Source of the DNA: 73-13 sp035555435
Lineage (GTDB): Bacteria; Actinomycetota; Actinomycetes; Actinomycetales; Microbacteriaceae
Assembly (NCBI GenBank): GCA_035555435.1
Contig: DATMGN010000008.1
Location: 43,004-107,003, forward strand
Direction: 5' to 3'
Length of the DNA stretch: 64,000 nt
Position numbers and translations under genes: made by a program. Shown here in pieces: positions 44,237 to 51,753 of the stretch (its first letter is position 1; each line of letters starts with the position of its first letter). The notes under the pieces were generated by a model. That model was not told the origin of the DNA and ran no database searches. It worked only from the letters and a program-made list of their open reading frames with translations.

Positions 44237-44266
44237 ATTACGCGGATCCGAGAGATGGATCGTTAC
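44237..44266 (-). promoter_or_regulatory. Candidate ECF-type promoter before the surface protein gene
   Basis: On the reverse strand GTAACG (44266-44261, overlapping the sigma gene stop) and CGTAAT (44242-44237) are 18 bp apart, with the AAC and CGT cores seen in many ECF promoters. It lies about 65 bp upstream of the surface-protein GTG. Weak evidence. Confidence 0.25.
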
Positions 44267-46005
44267 GGCTGCTGCGGCACGAGCGTGATCGGGGACTGGT
44301 CCGAACCAGTCGCGTACCGGATCGTCACCACCGGCGATGACGCCGAGGTGACGAAGTGGAATGTCTCGCCCGACACGGCGTTCGGAATGAACGTGTCGAC
44401 GACCAGACCGTCGATCGAGACCTCGACGTCGTTCAGCGCCAGCACTGCGGTCGTCGTGATCGCGAACTTCCCCGGCGCTGTCCATGCCCACACACCCATC
44501 GGTGGAGCCGGAATGACGATCTTGAACGGCGGGGACCACTCCGAGGCAATACCGTCGACGACCTGTCGCACGACGGCCCACTGATCCCCGAGCAGCCCCG
44601 GCGCGATCGCGTCGATCTTGAACGCCCCGCTCGAATCGGCCGTCCCAGAGAGGGAAATCGCCGCACCCGACTGATCGACCAAGAGCTCGATCGAGGCGTC
44701 AGGGATGCCGAAGCCGACCACATGCGGATAGGCGGACCCCTCCGGCATCGCCGAGACCGACGAAACCGCTGCGACGAATGCGGTCGCAGCCGGCGCAGGC
44801 GCCGGCGTCGCCTCCTGCGCTTCGGGGGCGATCGCACGATCCGCATCCGCATGCGGTACGACCGCACCGAGGGGATCCGGCAGCAGGGGCCCCGTCGTCG
44901 CCGAGCGCGCGACCGTCGGCACGCCACGCTCGTCGCGGAGACCGTCCAACGTGGGCTGGTCCGCGGCTCGCGCGATCTCGACGGGCTCGACCGAGGATTG
45001 GGCGACGACAATGCCGATCACCACGGCGGCGACTGCCCCCGCGAACCCCGCGACCGACAGGGTTGCGGTCACCGGTCTCGACACCCTCCGACCTGCCGTG
45101 CGCCCGGTCACGCGGTGCACCCCGATGCGCGACGTGCGACGCTTCGCCAATCGGGCTCGCCCGACAACAGCCTCGCCGGGCAGCTTGGACTCCGAGCGGC
45201 GCGCCTGTCCCTTCGTGGCGGCGGCGACATAGGCCGGCGCGGCGCCGCCGAGGATGAGCGCCGTCAGGACCGAGAAGATGCTGCTGCTCTCGACGCTGCG
45301 ACCCTCCTCGATGAGGGCGGAGCAGCGCTCGCAGGCCGCCGCGTGGCGTTCGAGCTTGCCGCGCTCGATGACCGCGAGCTTGCCGCGCACGTATCGACCG
45401 ACGCGGCGATCGACCCAAGCGCAGTCTCGAGTGCCGCCGGGTCGAGCGACGAGGTGCTCCTGGATCCACGCCTGACGGAAGCCCTCGCGGGCACGGAAGG
45501 CGAGCTGGACGGTCGAGTTCGCATTCAGGCCGACGAGCGGAGCGGCCTCGGTCGCGGAGAGCTGCTCCACCTCGAGATACCAGAGCACCTCCTGCCAGCG
45601 CACCGGGAGCGAAGCGAACACCCGGGCGGTGACGTGCCGGTGCGGCAGCACGACCGCCGACTCATCGACGGGCGGCGAGTCCGCCTCCGCGTCGAGCGAC
45701 TCCTCCGCCACCGCGATCTCGCGCCGACCGCGCCGCCCCCACTCGGCGGCGAGATTGCGCGCCGCGACGAGCGCATACGGGCGGAACGCGGTGTCGGGAC
45801 CGTTGCCGGCCCGGATCGTCCCAAGGATGCGGGTGAAGACCTCCGCCGTCAGATCGTCGGCATCCAGACGCGTCTCGAGCCGCAGGATCGCCGTGACCGC
45901 GCCGGAATGGCGACGCCAGAGCTCCCCGTAGGCGTCGGAGTCGCCGGCACGCACGCGGACGAGCAGTTCCTGATCCGTCGCCGTCGGCGACCCGCCCCCG
46001 CGCAT
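44263..46005 (-). CDS. ECF sigma factor fused to zinc-finger, membrane helix and extracellular domain
   Basis: A 580-residue one-protein signalling system. Sigma region 2 lies at about residues 12-90 (LWRRHSGAVTAILRL; DDLTAEVFTRILGTIR) and region 4 at 127-180 (LPVRWQEVLWYLEVEQLS; LNANSTVQLAFRAREG). Then a zf-HC2-type anti-sigma motif H221-x3-C225-x2-C228 in HAAACERCSALIEEG, a hydrophobic patch at 244-262, a very basic stretch, and a strong helix at 313-336. The outer 240 residues have a Pro/Ala linker and Ig-like strands (IPDASIELLVDQSGAAISLS). ECF groups with such C-terminal extensions are known in actinobacteria. The ATG at 46005 is chosen because one at 46044 would overlap pyrH by 32 bp. 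It probably drives the adjacent surface protein (inference). Confidence 0.88.
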   Translation of the reverse strand: MRGGGSPTATDQELLVRVRAGDSDAYGELWRRHSGAVTAILRLETRLDADDLTAEVFTRILGTIRAGNGPDTAFRPYALVAARNLAAEWGRRGRREIAVAEESLDAEADSPPVDESAVVLPHRHVTARVFASLPVRWQEVLWYLEVEQLSATEAAPLVGLNANSTVQLAFRAREGFRQAWIQEHLVARPGGTRDCAWVDRRVGRYVRGKLAVIERGKLERHAAACERCSALIEEGRSVESSSIFSVLTALILGGAAPAYVAAATKGQARRSESKLPGEAVVGRARLAKRRTSRIGVHRVTGRTAGRRVSRPVTATLSVAGFAGAVAAVVIGIVVAQSSVEPVEIARAADQPTLDGLRDERGVPTVARSATTGPLLPDPLGAVVPHADADRAIAPEAQEATPAPAPAATAFVAAVSSVSAMPEGSAYPHVVGFGIPDASIELLVDQSGAAISLSGTADSSGAFKIDAIAPGLLGDQWAVVRQVVDGIASEWSPPFKIVIPAPPMGVWAWTAPGKFAITTTAVLALNDVEVSIDGLVVDTFIPNAVSGETFHFVTSASSPVVTIRYATGSDQSPITLVPQQP

Positions 46006-46012
46006 CGAACCG

Positions 46013-46726
46013 TCAGTTCGAGACCAGTGTGCCGATGCGTTCACCGCGCAGCGCGCGCGTCAGATTGCCGGCCGGCTCCATGCCGAACACGAGCATCGGC
46101 ATGCTGTTGTCCATGCACAGCGAGAACGCTGTCGAATCGACCACCTTGAGCCCGCGGATGAGCGCATCCTGATAGGTCACATGGTCGAGGCGCTCCGCGC
46201 TCGCGTCCTTGCGCGGATCCGCCGTGTACACGCCGTCGACGCCGTTCTTCGCGACGAGCACGACGTCGCAGCCGATCTCCAGCGCGCGCTGCGCGCTCAC
46301 CGTGTCGGTCGAGAAGTACGGCAGGCCCGCGCCCGCCCCGAAGATCACGACGCGGCCCTTCTCCAGATGGCGCGTCGCCCGCAACGGAATGTACGGCTCC
46401 GCGACCTGCGTCATCGTGATCGCCGACTGCACCCGCACCTGCGCCCCGGCCTGCTCGAGGAAGTCCTGGAGCGCGAGTGCGTTCATGACGGTACCGAGCA
46501 TGCCCATGTAGTCCGCACGACCGCGGTCCATGCCACGCTGACTGAGCTCCGCACCCCGGAAGAAGTTGCCGCCGCCGACGACGACCGCGATCTCCACGCC
46601 CTCGGCACTCGCGGCCGCGATCTCCTTGGCGATGCTCGAGACGACGTCCGGGTTCACACCCAACTGACCGCCCCCGAAGGATTCGCCGGAGAGCTTCAGC
46701 AGGACTCTGCGCCGCGGTTCGGTCAT
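46013..46726 (-). CDS. pyrH: UMP kinase
   Basis: A 237-residue amino acid kinase-fold enzyme phosphorylating UMP to UDP. It begins RRVLLKLSGESFGG and shows IAVVVGGGNFFRG near residue 45, then GRADYMGMLGTVMNALALQD and VIFGAGAGLPYFSTDTVSAQ, all family signatures. GVDGVYTADPRKD is the nucleotide-proximal loop. It lies 91 bp after tsf behind a terminator, and its stop is 7 bp before the sigma gene, so the sigma gene may be read from pyrH transcripts. Confidence 0.97.
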   Translation of the reverse strand: MTEPRRRVLLKLSGESFGGGQLGVNPDVVSSIAKEIAAASAEGVEIAVVVGGGNFFRGAELSQRGMDRGRADYMGMLGTVMNALALQDFLEQAGAQVRVQSAITMTQVAEPYIPLRATRHLEKGRVVIFGAGAGLPYFSTDTVSAQRALEIGCDVVLVAKNGVDGVYTADPRKDASAERLDHVTYQDALIRGLKVVDSTAFSLCMDNSMPMLVFGMEPAGNLTRALRGERIGTLVSN

Positions 46727-46765
46727 GCGATCACACTAGTGGCCGAGTGCCGCTGGTGCCGACGA

Positions 46766-46801
46766 CGCAGGGCCCGGTCCGAAACGGAACCGGGCCCTGC
46801 G
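46766..46801 (-). terminator. Hairpin terminator between tsf and pyrH
   Basis: Perfect 13-bp arms CGCAGGGCCCGGT and ACCGGGCCCTGCG, extended inward by CCG/CGG, form a very stable hairpin 17-52 bp after the tsf stop. It would separate rpsB-tsf from pyrH transcription, at least partly. Confidence 0.75.
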
Positions 46802-46817
46802 TGCGAACTGGCTGCGG

Positions 46818-47645
46818 CTACGCGCCGACCTTGAAACGGGCGAAGCCCGTGACGGTGATGCCGGCATCCTTCGCGACCTGGCCGACCGACTTCGAGTTGT
46901 CGCGCGCATACTCCTGCTCCGCGAGCGAGACCTGCTTGTAGAAGGCGCCGAGGCGGCCCTCGACGATCTTCGGCAGCGCCGCCTCGGGCTTGCCCTCGTT
47001 GCGGGTGATCTCCTCGACGATGCGCTTCTCGTTGTCCACGACCGACGCGGGGACATCCTCGCGGGTCAGGTACTGCGGGTCGGCGAACGAGATGTGCTGC
47101 GCGATCGAGCGCGCCGTCTCGGCGTCCGAGCCCGAGTAGGCGACCGCGACACCGATCTGCGGCGGGAGGTCCTTGGAGGTCTGGTGGAGGTAGACCTCGA
47201 AGTGCTCGCCGGGCACGCGGGCGATCCGGCGCAACTCGACCTTCTCCCCGATCGTCGCGGCCTGCTCCTCGATGATGGACTGCACGGTGCCGCCCTCGGC
47301 CGGCGCGGCGAGCGCCGCCTCGAGCGTGTCCGCTCCGGAGTCGACGAGCGCCGCGAGTACGCGCTCGGCGAGCGCACCGAACTTCTCGTTCTTCGCGACG
47401 AAGTCGGTCTCGCAGGCGAGCTCGATGAGCGTGACCGCGTCGGCCGACTGCGCCGCCGCGACGAGGCCCTCGCTCGTGGAGCGGTCGGCACGCTTCGCGT
47501 TGCCCTTCGCGCCCTTGAGCCGGAGGATCTCGACCGCCTTCTCGATGTCGCCCTCGGCTTCCACGAGCGCGTTCTTGGTGTCGACCATGCCGGTGCCGAG
47601 ACGCTCACGGAGCGCCTTGATGTCGGCGAGGCTCACATCTGCCAT
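46818..47645 (-). CDS. tsf: Elongation factor Ts
   Basis: A 275-residue nucleotide exchange factor for EF-Tu. The N-terminal UBA-like module is DIKALRERLGTGMVDTKNAL, and the EF-Tu-contacting core is CETDFVAKNEKFGALAERVL near residue 78. Two copies of the exchange subdomain follow, the second ending with QEYARDNSKSVGQVAKDAGI. Length is normal. It follows rpsB by 35 bp in the usual rpsB-tsf pair. The ATG at 47645 gives MADVSLADIKALRE. Confidence 0.97.
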   Translation of the reverse strand: MADVSLADIKALRERLGTGMVDTKNALVEAEGDIEKAVEILRLKGAKGNAKRADRSTSEGLVAAAQSADAVTLIELACETDFVAKNEKFGALAERVLAALVDSGADTLEAALAAPAEGGTVQSIIEEQAATIGEKVELRRIARVPGEHFEVYLHQTSKDLPPQIGVAVAYSGSDAETARSIAQHISFADPQYLTREDVPASVVDNEKRIVEEITRNEGKPEAALPKIVEGRLGAFYKQVSLAEQEYARDNSKSVGQVAKDAGITVTGFARFKVGA

Positions 47646-47680
47646 TTGTCCTGGTTCCTTCGGTTCTTAGGTCGCTGGGA

Positions 47681-48667
47681 TCACTCGGCGGCGGGCGCGG
47701 CGGCCTCGGCCTCGGTGGGCGCGGCCTCCGGCTGCGCCTTGGCCGCGGACTTGCGCGCGGGCTTCGCCGCCGACTCCTCGTCCTCGGCAGCCGCCGGAGC
47801 CTCCGCGGGCTCGGCGACGGCGTTCTCCGACGCCTCCGCGGCCGGCGCGGCCGCCTCGTCGGCTGCGGGCTCAGCCGTAGCCGGCTCGTTCGAGGCCTCG
47901 AGGAGCTCGCGCTCCCACTCGGCGAGCGGCTCGACGTCGGTGACGGCGGACACATTGCCCTCCGCGGCCGGCGCCTGGTGCTTCTGGATGAGCCCCTCCG
48001 CCGCCGCGTCGGCGACGATGCGGGTGAGCAGCGCGACGGAGCGGATCGCGTCGTCGTTGCCCGGGATCGGGTACTGGACCTCGTCCGGGTCGCAGTTGGT
48101 GTCGAGGATGCCGATGACGGGGATGCCGAGCTTGCGCGCCTCGTCGATCGCGAGGTGCTCCTTCTTCGTGTCGACGACCCAGATCGCGCTCGGCGCCTTC
48201 GTCAGATTGCGGATGCCGCCCAGCGACTTGTGCAGCTTCGTGAGCTCGCGCTTCTTGAGCAGGAGCTCCTTCTTGGTGAACGTGCTGCCGGCGACGTCGT
48301 CGAAGTCGATCTCCTCGAGCTCCTTCATGCGCGCGAGGCGCTTGGAGATCGTCTGGAAGTTGGTGAGCAGACCACCGAGCCAGCGCTCGTTGACGTAGGG
48401 CTGGCCGACGCGCTGCGCCTGCTCCGCGATGACTTCCTGCGCCTGCTTCTTGGTGCCCACGAACAGGATCGTGCCGCCGTGCGCGACCGTCTCCTTGACG
48501 AAGTCGTACGCCTTGTCGATGTAGCCGAGCGACTGCTGCAGGTCGATGATGTAGATGCCCGAGCGCTCGGTGAAGATGAAGCGCTTCATCTTCGGGTTCC
48601 AGCGGCGGGTCTGGTGCCCGAAGTGCACGCCGCTGTCGAGCAGCTGGCGGATGGTGACGACGGCCAT
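47681..48667 (-). CDS. rpsB: Ribosomal protein S2 with long Ala/Glu-rich tail
   Basis: A 328-residue S2. Residues 1-250 are the normal protein: MAVVTIRQLLDSGVHFGHQT, RWLGGLLTNFQTISKRL, and DTKKEHLAIDEARKLGIPVI. From about residue 255 a low-complexity tail of some 70 residues rich in Ala, Glu and Pro follows (for example AAPAAEASENAVAEPAEAP), ending with basic patches. Such tails occur on actinobacterial ribosomal proteins but this one is long. The ATG at 48667 opens the family N-terminus; an in-frame start 51 nt upstream does not. First gene of rpsB-tsf. Confidence 0.96.
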   Translation of the reverse strand: MAVVTIRQLLDSGVHFGHQTRRWNPKMKRFIFTERSGIYIIDLQQSLGYIDKAYDFVKETVAHGGTILFVGTKKQAQEVIAEQAQRVGQPYVNERWLGGLLTNFQTISKRLARMKELEEIDFDDVAGSTFTKKELLLKKRELTKLHKSLGGIRNLTKAPSAIWVVDTKKEHLAIDEARKLGIPVIGILDTNCDPDEVQYPIPGNDDAIRSVALLTRIVADAAAEGLIQKHQAPAAEGNVSAVTDVEPLAEWERELLEASNEPATAEPAADEAAAPAAEASENAVAEPAEAPAAAEDEESAAKPARKSAAKAQPEAAPTEAEAAAPAAE

Positions 48668-48995
48668 GGCCGATCTTCCTCTCTTCGCCGACCGCGGGCC
48701 GGCATCTCCTCGCCACATGCCGAGGCATGCGCGGTTTCTCAGTTGTATTCGCCGGACACGGATCGGTCCGGCGCCTAGCGTCCCGGAGTCCCCCGCCCTG
48801 CTCGCCTTCTGGCTTGCGGGGACTGATTGGGTTCGGCCGTTCGCGGACGCGCGAAGTCACTCCTTGCGAAGTGCGACGTCAATGGTAGCAGGCGCAGGCC
48901 TCCGTGAAGCCCTCACATCGGCCGGCCGTCGACGCTGATCCCCATCCGGGTCGTCCTCGGGAACGCCGGTCTCCCGGATGCGCGAAGGTGCCGGA
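48668..48995. other. Gene-free region between rpsB and the M23 gene, with rpsB leader hairpins
   Basis: No gene is visible in these 328 bp. On the rpsB strand there are two small hairpins: CATGCC/GGCATG (48716-48729) and GCCGGAC/GTCCGGC (48751-48772). A possible -10 box TACCAT (48887-48882) with weak GCTTCA 17 bp upstream would give an rpsB leader of about 210 nt. A structured S2 autoregulatory leader is possible. Nothing clear is seen for the divergent gene. Confidence 0.35.
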
Positions 48996-49550
48996 ATGCA
49001 CCTGCGTCGGATGCTCGCGATTCCCGTGGCGACGGCCCTCGCCGTCGCGCTCACCGCTGGTGCGGCGACGCGCCTCGGGGATGCGCCGATGGCGATGGGC
49101 TCGGGCACGGTGACGATGGTCTCGAGCGCGGCGACGTGGTCATGGCCGGTGGACGGTCCTCGGGGGGTGCTGCGCGCGTTCGTGCTGCCGCCCGAGCCGT
49201 GGCTGCCCGGGCATCGTGGGATCGACATCGCCGCGCATGGGCTCGAGCTGCTCGCGCCGGCCGACGGGATCGTGCGCTTCGCGGGGCGGGTCGTCGACCG
49301 GGGCGTGCTCTCGATCGATCACGGTGGCGCGGTCGTCTCGAGCTTCGAGCCCGTGGTCGCACTCGTCGCCGAGGGCGAGGCGGTCGCCCGAGGGCAGGTC
49401 GTCGCACGTATCGATGGCGGGCACTGCCCGGTCGCCTGCGTGCACGTGGGCCTGCGCATCGATGGCGCGTACCGCAATCCCCTGCTGCTGCTCGGCGGCG
49501 CGTCATGGCCGATCCTGCTGCCGACGCGCCCGCTGTCCGGCGGCGTCTGA
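48996..49550 (+). CDS. M23-family peptidase-like exported protein
   Basis: A 184-residue protein. A signal peptide (MLAIPVATALAVALTAGAA) leads to a short LytM/M23 domain: GHRGIDIAAHG carries the His-x3-Asp zinc ligands near residues 72-76, and LLAPADGIVRFAGRVVDRG is typical. In place of the usual HLHF the final motif is CVHVGLRIDG, so the zinc His is kept but the preceding catalytic His is Cys. That form is frequent in small actinobacterial members and may be non-enzymatic. GAAGG lies 7 nt before the ATG at 48996, which decides it over 48978. Divergent from rpsB. Confidence 0.8.
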   Translation: MHLRRMLAIPVATALAVALTAGAATRLGDAPMAMGSGTVTMVSSAATWSWPVDGPRGVLRAFVLPPEPWLPGHRGIDIAAHGLELLAPADGIVRFAGRVVDRGVLSIDHGGAVVSSFEPVVALVAEGEAVARGQVVARIDGGHCPVACVHVGLRIDGAYRNPLLLLGGASWPILLPTRPLSGGV

Positions 49551-49614
49551 GGCGAGGCGCCCGCGGCGGTCCCGGCCTGCCCCTGTCCGCCTGGCGAGGG
49601 CGAGCGGGCCGCGG

Positions 49615-49747
49615 TGGTCGCAAACGGTCGTCAGTGCCACCCTGCCGCGACTCTTTGCGCCCACCACGGGGCCGAGGTTCGCACCGGTGCGCTGGGACTG
49701 GGCGCAATGTGTCGCCTGGGGCCGGCAAAGCCGACCATTTGCGTCCA
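49615..49747. repeat. Nested inverted-repeat cluster between convergent genes
   Basis: Four related units with core TTTGCGcCCA alternate in direction: 49615-49627 (TGGTCGCAAACGG), 49654-49665 (TTTGCGCCCACC), 49699-49708 (TGGGCGCAAT) and 49737-49747 (ATTTGCGTCCA). Outer and inner pairs can each form a stem. The cluster fills most of the 49551-49821 gap between the convergent M23 and recombinase genes and may end transcription from both sides. Related arms occur at 8640-8686. Confidence 0.5.
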
Positions 49748-49821
49748 GATCACGGCGGTCGCTCCGGCACAACGCCGAGCGTGCGCGCACGTGGTCGACG
49801 CTGCCACCCTCTCCCGGCAGC

Positions 49822-50727
49822 TCAGGCGCGGGGGTGTGCGAGGCGGTAGCCCTCGCGAAGCTTCTCGATGCTGACGTGGGTGTACAGCTGGGTCGTTCCG
49901 AGGCTGCTGTGGCCGAGGAACTCCTGGACCACCCGCAGGTCCGCCCCGCCGTCGAGGAGGTGCGTCGCCGCAGCGTGGCGGAACGCGTGCGGCCCGCGCG
50001 GTCCCGAGGTCCCATCGTCGCGCAGCAGCCGCTCCACGAGACCGTAGACGGCGCGCGTGCCGACGCGCGCGCCGCGCGCCCCGAGGAACAGCGCCGCGGA
50101 TCGACGGTCCTCGCGCTCGAGCGCGGGTCGGACGTCCAACCAGCGCGAGAGCGCACGTGCCGCCGGGGCGCCGAATGGCACCACGCGCTCCTTCGCTCCC
50201 TTGCCGAGCACTCGGACCGTGCCGCGCGCGAGGTCGAGGTCGCCGAGATCGAGCCCGGCCAGCTCGGCGACGCGGATGCCAGCGGCGTAGAGGAGCTCGA
50301 CGATGGCGAGATCGCGGACGGCGAGCGGAGCATCCTGCTCCGCTGCGAGTGCGAGCGCCTCGAGCGCCTCGGCCGCCTGCTTTCGCGAGGGGACTCGAGG
50401 CAGCGTCCGCTCGGGCCGCGGCGCCCGCAGCCGAGCGGCCGGGTCACGCGTGATGGTGCCCTCCCGCGTCAGCGCCGCGAAGAAGCCGCGGGCCGCCGCC
50501 GCGCGGCGCGCCATCGTGGATCGGGCCGCGCCGGCGCGATCGAGCGACCACATCCAGTCGCGGAGCAGCTCGAGATCGACCTGGTCGGGTCCGGCCGCGC
50601 CGCGGGCCGTCGCGAAGCTCGCGAGGTCGTGGAGGTCGGTGCCGTAGGCGCGCAGCGTGTGCGCGCTCAGGCCGCGCTGGACCGCGAGCCGGTCGAGCCA
50701 GCTCTCGATCGTCGGCGCCCACTCCAT
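49822..50727 (-). CDS. xerC: XerC-type tyrosine recombinase
   Basis: A 301-residue recombinase of the Xer group, which resolves chromosome dimers at dif. The N-terminal SAM-like domain is at about residues 8-90 (LAVQRGLSAHTLRAYGTDLH). Catalytic residues: Arg in YAAGIRVAELAGLDLGD, Lys in VLGKGAKERVVPFG, His-x2-Arg in HAFRHAAATHLLDGG, His in LGHSSLGTTQ and the nucleophile Tyr in LYTHVSIE. XerC is preferred over XerD because of the dprA-comM neighbourhood, where actinobacterial xerC usually sits. ATG at 50727. Convergent with the M23 gene. Confidence 0.9.
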   Translation of the reverse strand: MEWAPTIESWLDRLAVQRGLSAHTLRAYGTDLHDLASFATARGAAGPDQVDLELLRDWMWSLDRAGAARSTMARRAAAARGFFAALTREGTITRDPAARLRAPRPERTLPRVPSRKQAAEALEALALAAEQDAPLAVRDLAIVELLYAAGIRVAELAGLDLGDLDLARGTVRVLGKGAKERVVPFGAPAARALSRWLDVRPALEREDRRSAALFLGARGARVGTRAVYGLVERLLRDDGTSGPRGPHAFRHAAATHLLDGGADLRVVQEFLGHSSLGTTQLYTHVSIEKLREGYRLAHPRA

Positions 50728-50747
50728 GTGACCATGCTCGCGCCGGG

Positions 50748-51749
50748 TCAGCTGGAGCGGGTGCCGCCGCGCCGCTCGAGCTCCGCCGCGATGGCGGCGG
50801 ACGCATGCGCGAGCGCGGCCGGATCGCCGCTCAGCACCGCCGCCGCGTCGAGTCCCGAGCCCTTCCAGGAGAAGAGTTCGTGGCGTATGTCGGCCGGGAG
50901 GTCCGCGAGGCTCGCGAGGGTGGCGATCGGAAATCCGGATACGAGGGGGCGGTCGCCGAGCGGCACCCGAGTGTGGACGAGTCGATCCGGATAGACGTGC
51001 ACGGCGTCGTAGGACTGGAACGCATCGTAGCCGCCGAGCATCACATCGGCGCGCGCCAGCGCCATGGTGTAGCAGCTGGCAGCGGCGACCGACACGGGCA
51101 CGCCCGCGAACATCGAGTGGGAGGAGAAGTGCAGGTGGCCCGCGAGGATCCCCCGCACATCGCTGCCGCGGATCGCCTGCGCGAAGCGCTCCTGGTCGGC
51201 GAGCTCGAGCAGCTCCATTGAGATGTCGAGCGGTGACGGCATCGGCGGGTGGTGGATAGCGAGGAGCGTGCCGTGGGGCGCGGGTCGTCTCAGCTCCGCT
51301 TGGAGCCACTCGAGCTGCCCGGGCTCGAGCTCCCCGTGGTGGTAGCCCGGGACGCTCGTGTCGAGCGAGATGATCCGCAGCCCCTTGACGTCGTAGACGC
51401 GATCCTGCGGGCGGACGCCGTCGGGGTCGTCGAACAGCACCTCGGCGTACGGCCCGCGCTCGTCATGGTTGCCCATGACCCAGATGATTTCCGCGCCGAG
51501 GCGGGCGGCAACCGGTTCGGCGAGTTCGCGCAGCCGGCGATAGGCGGACTCCTCGCCGAGGTCCGCCAGGTCGCCCGTGAACACGATCGCGTCGGGACGC
51601 AGCCCGGAGGTCTCCACCTGCCCGAGCATCTCGGCGAGATGCGCGGTCGAGTCCACCGTGCCGAACAGCGGTGCGTCACCCGCGAGCAGGTGCGGGTCCG
51701 ACAGGTGCGCTATGACGTGCGATGGGGCCGGATGCTGGCCGAGCTGCAT
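50748..51749 (-). CDS. Metallophosphoesterase, CpdA-like
   Basis: A 333-residue calcineurin-like phosphoesterase. Metal-site blocks in order: HLSDPHLL near residue 15, VFTGDLADLGEE near 57, VMGNHDERG near 91, AIHHPPMPSP near 164 and ILAGHLHFSSH near 205. This set matches class III cyclic nucleotide phosphodiesterases (CpdA/Rv0805 type), so cAMP or another phosphodiester is the likely substrate. No signal peptide. It lies 20 bp upstream of the recombinase gene and 4 bp downstream of dprA on the same strand. Confidence 0.87.
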   Translation of the reverse strand: MQLGQHPAPSHVIAHLSDPHLLAGDAPLFGTVDSTAHLAEMLGQVETSGLRPDAIVFTGDLADLGEESAYRRLRELAEPVAARLGAEIIWVMGNHDERGPYAEVLFDDPDGVRPQDRVYDVKGLRIISLDTSVPGYHHGELEPGQLEWLQAELRRPAPHGTLLAIHHPPMPSPLDISMELLELADQERFAQAIRGSDVRGILAGHLHFSSHSMFAGVPVSVAAASCYTMALARADVMLGGYDAFQSYDAVHVYPDRLVHTRVPLGDRPLVSGFPIATLASLADLPADIRHELFSWKGSGLDAAAVLSGDPAALAHASAAIAAELERRGGTRSS

Positions 51750-51753
51750 GGGA

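Noticed and set aside
40686..44288. A very long open frame on the strand opposite the giant surface protein
   Set aside because: Its translation is Arg/Ala/Asp-rich without domain features, as expected for the antisense frame of a GC-rich gene. The reverse-strand protein has a signal peptide, repeats and a sorting signal.
46006..46044. A 13-residue longer N-terminus for the sigma factor
   Set aside because: It would overlap pyrH by 32 bp and adds residues with no family resemblance; the ATG at 46005 is nearer the start of region 2.
49614..49874. A small forward open frame of 86 codons in the M23-recombinase gap
   Set aside because: It runs into the recombinase gene on the other strand, has no ribosome site, and its codons coincide with the inverted-repeat cluster.
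49822..50727. The tyrosine recombinase as a phage or integron integrase
   Set aside because: No attachment-site repeats, phage genes or cassettes lie nearby, and the protein has XerC size and sits in the usual dprA-comM neighbourhood.
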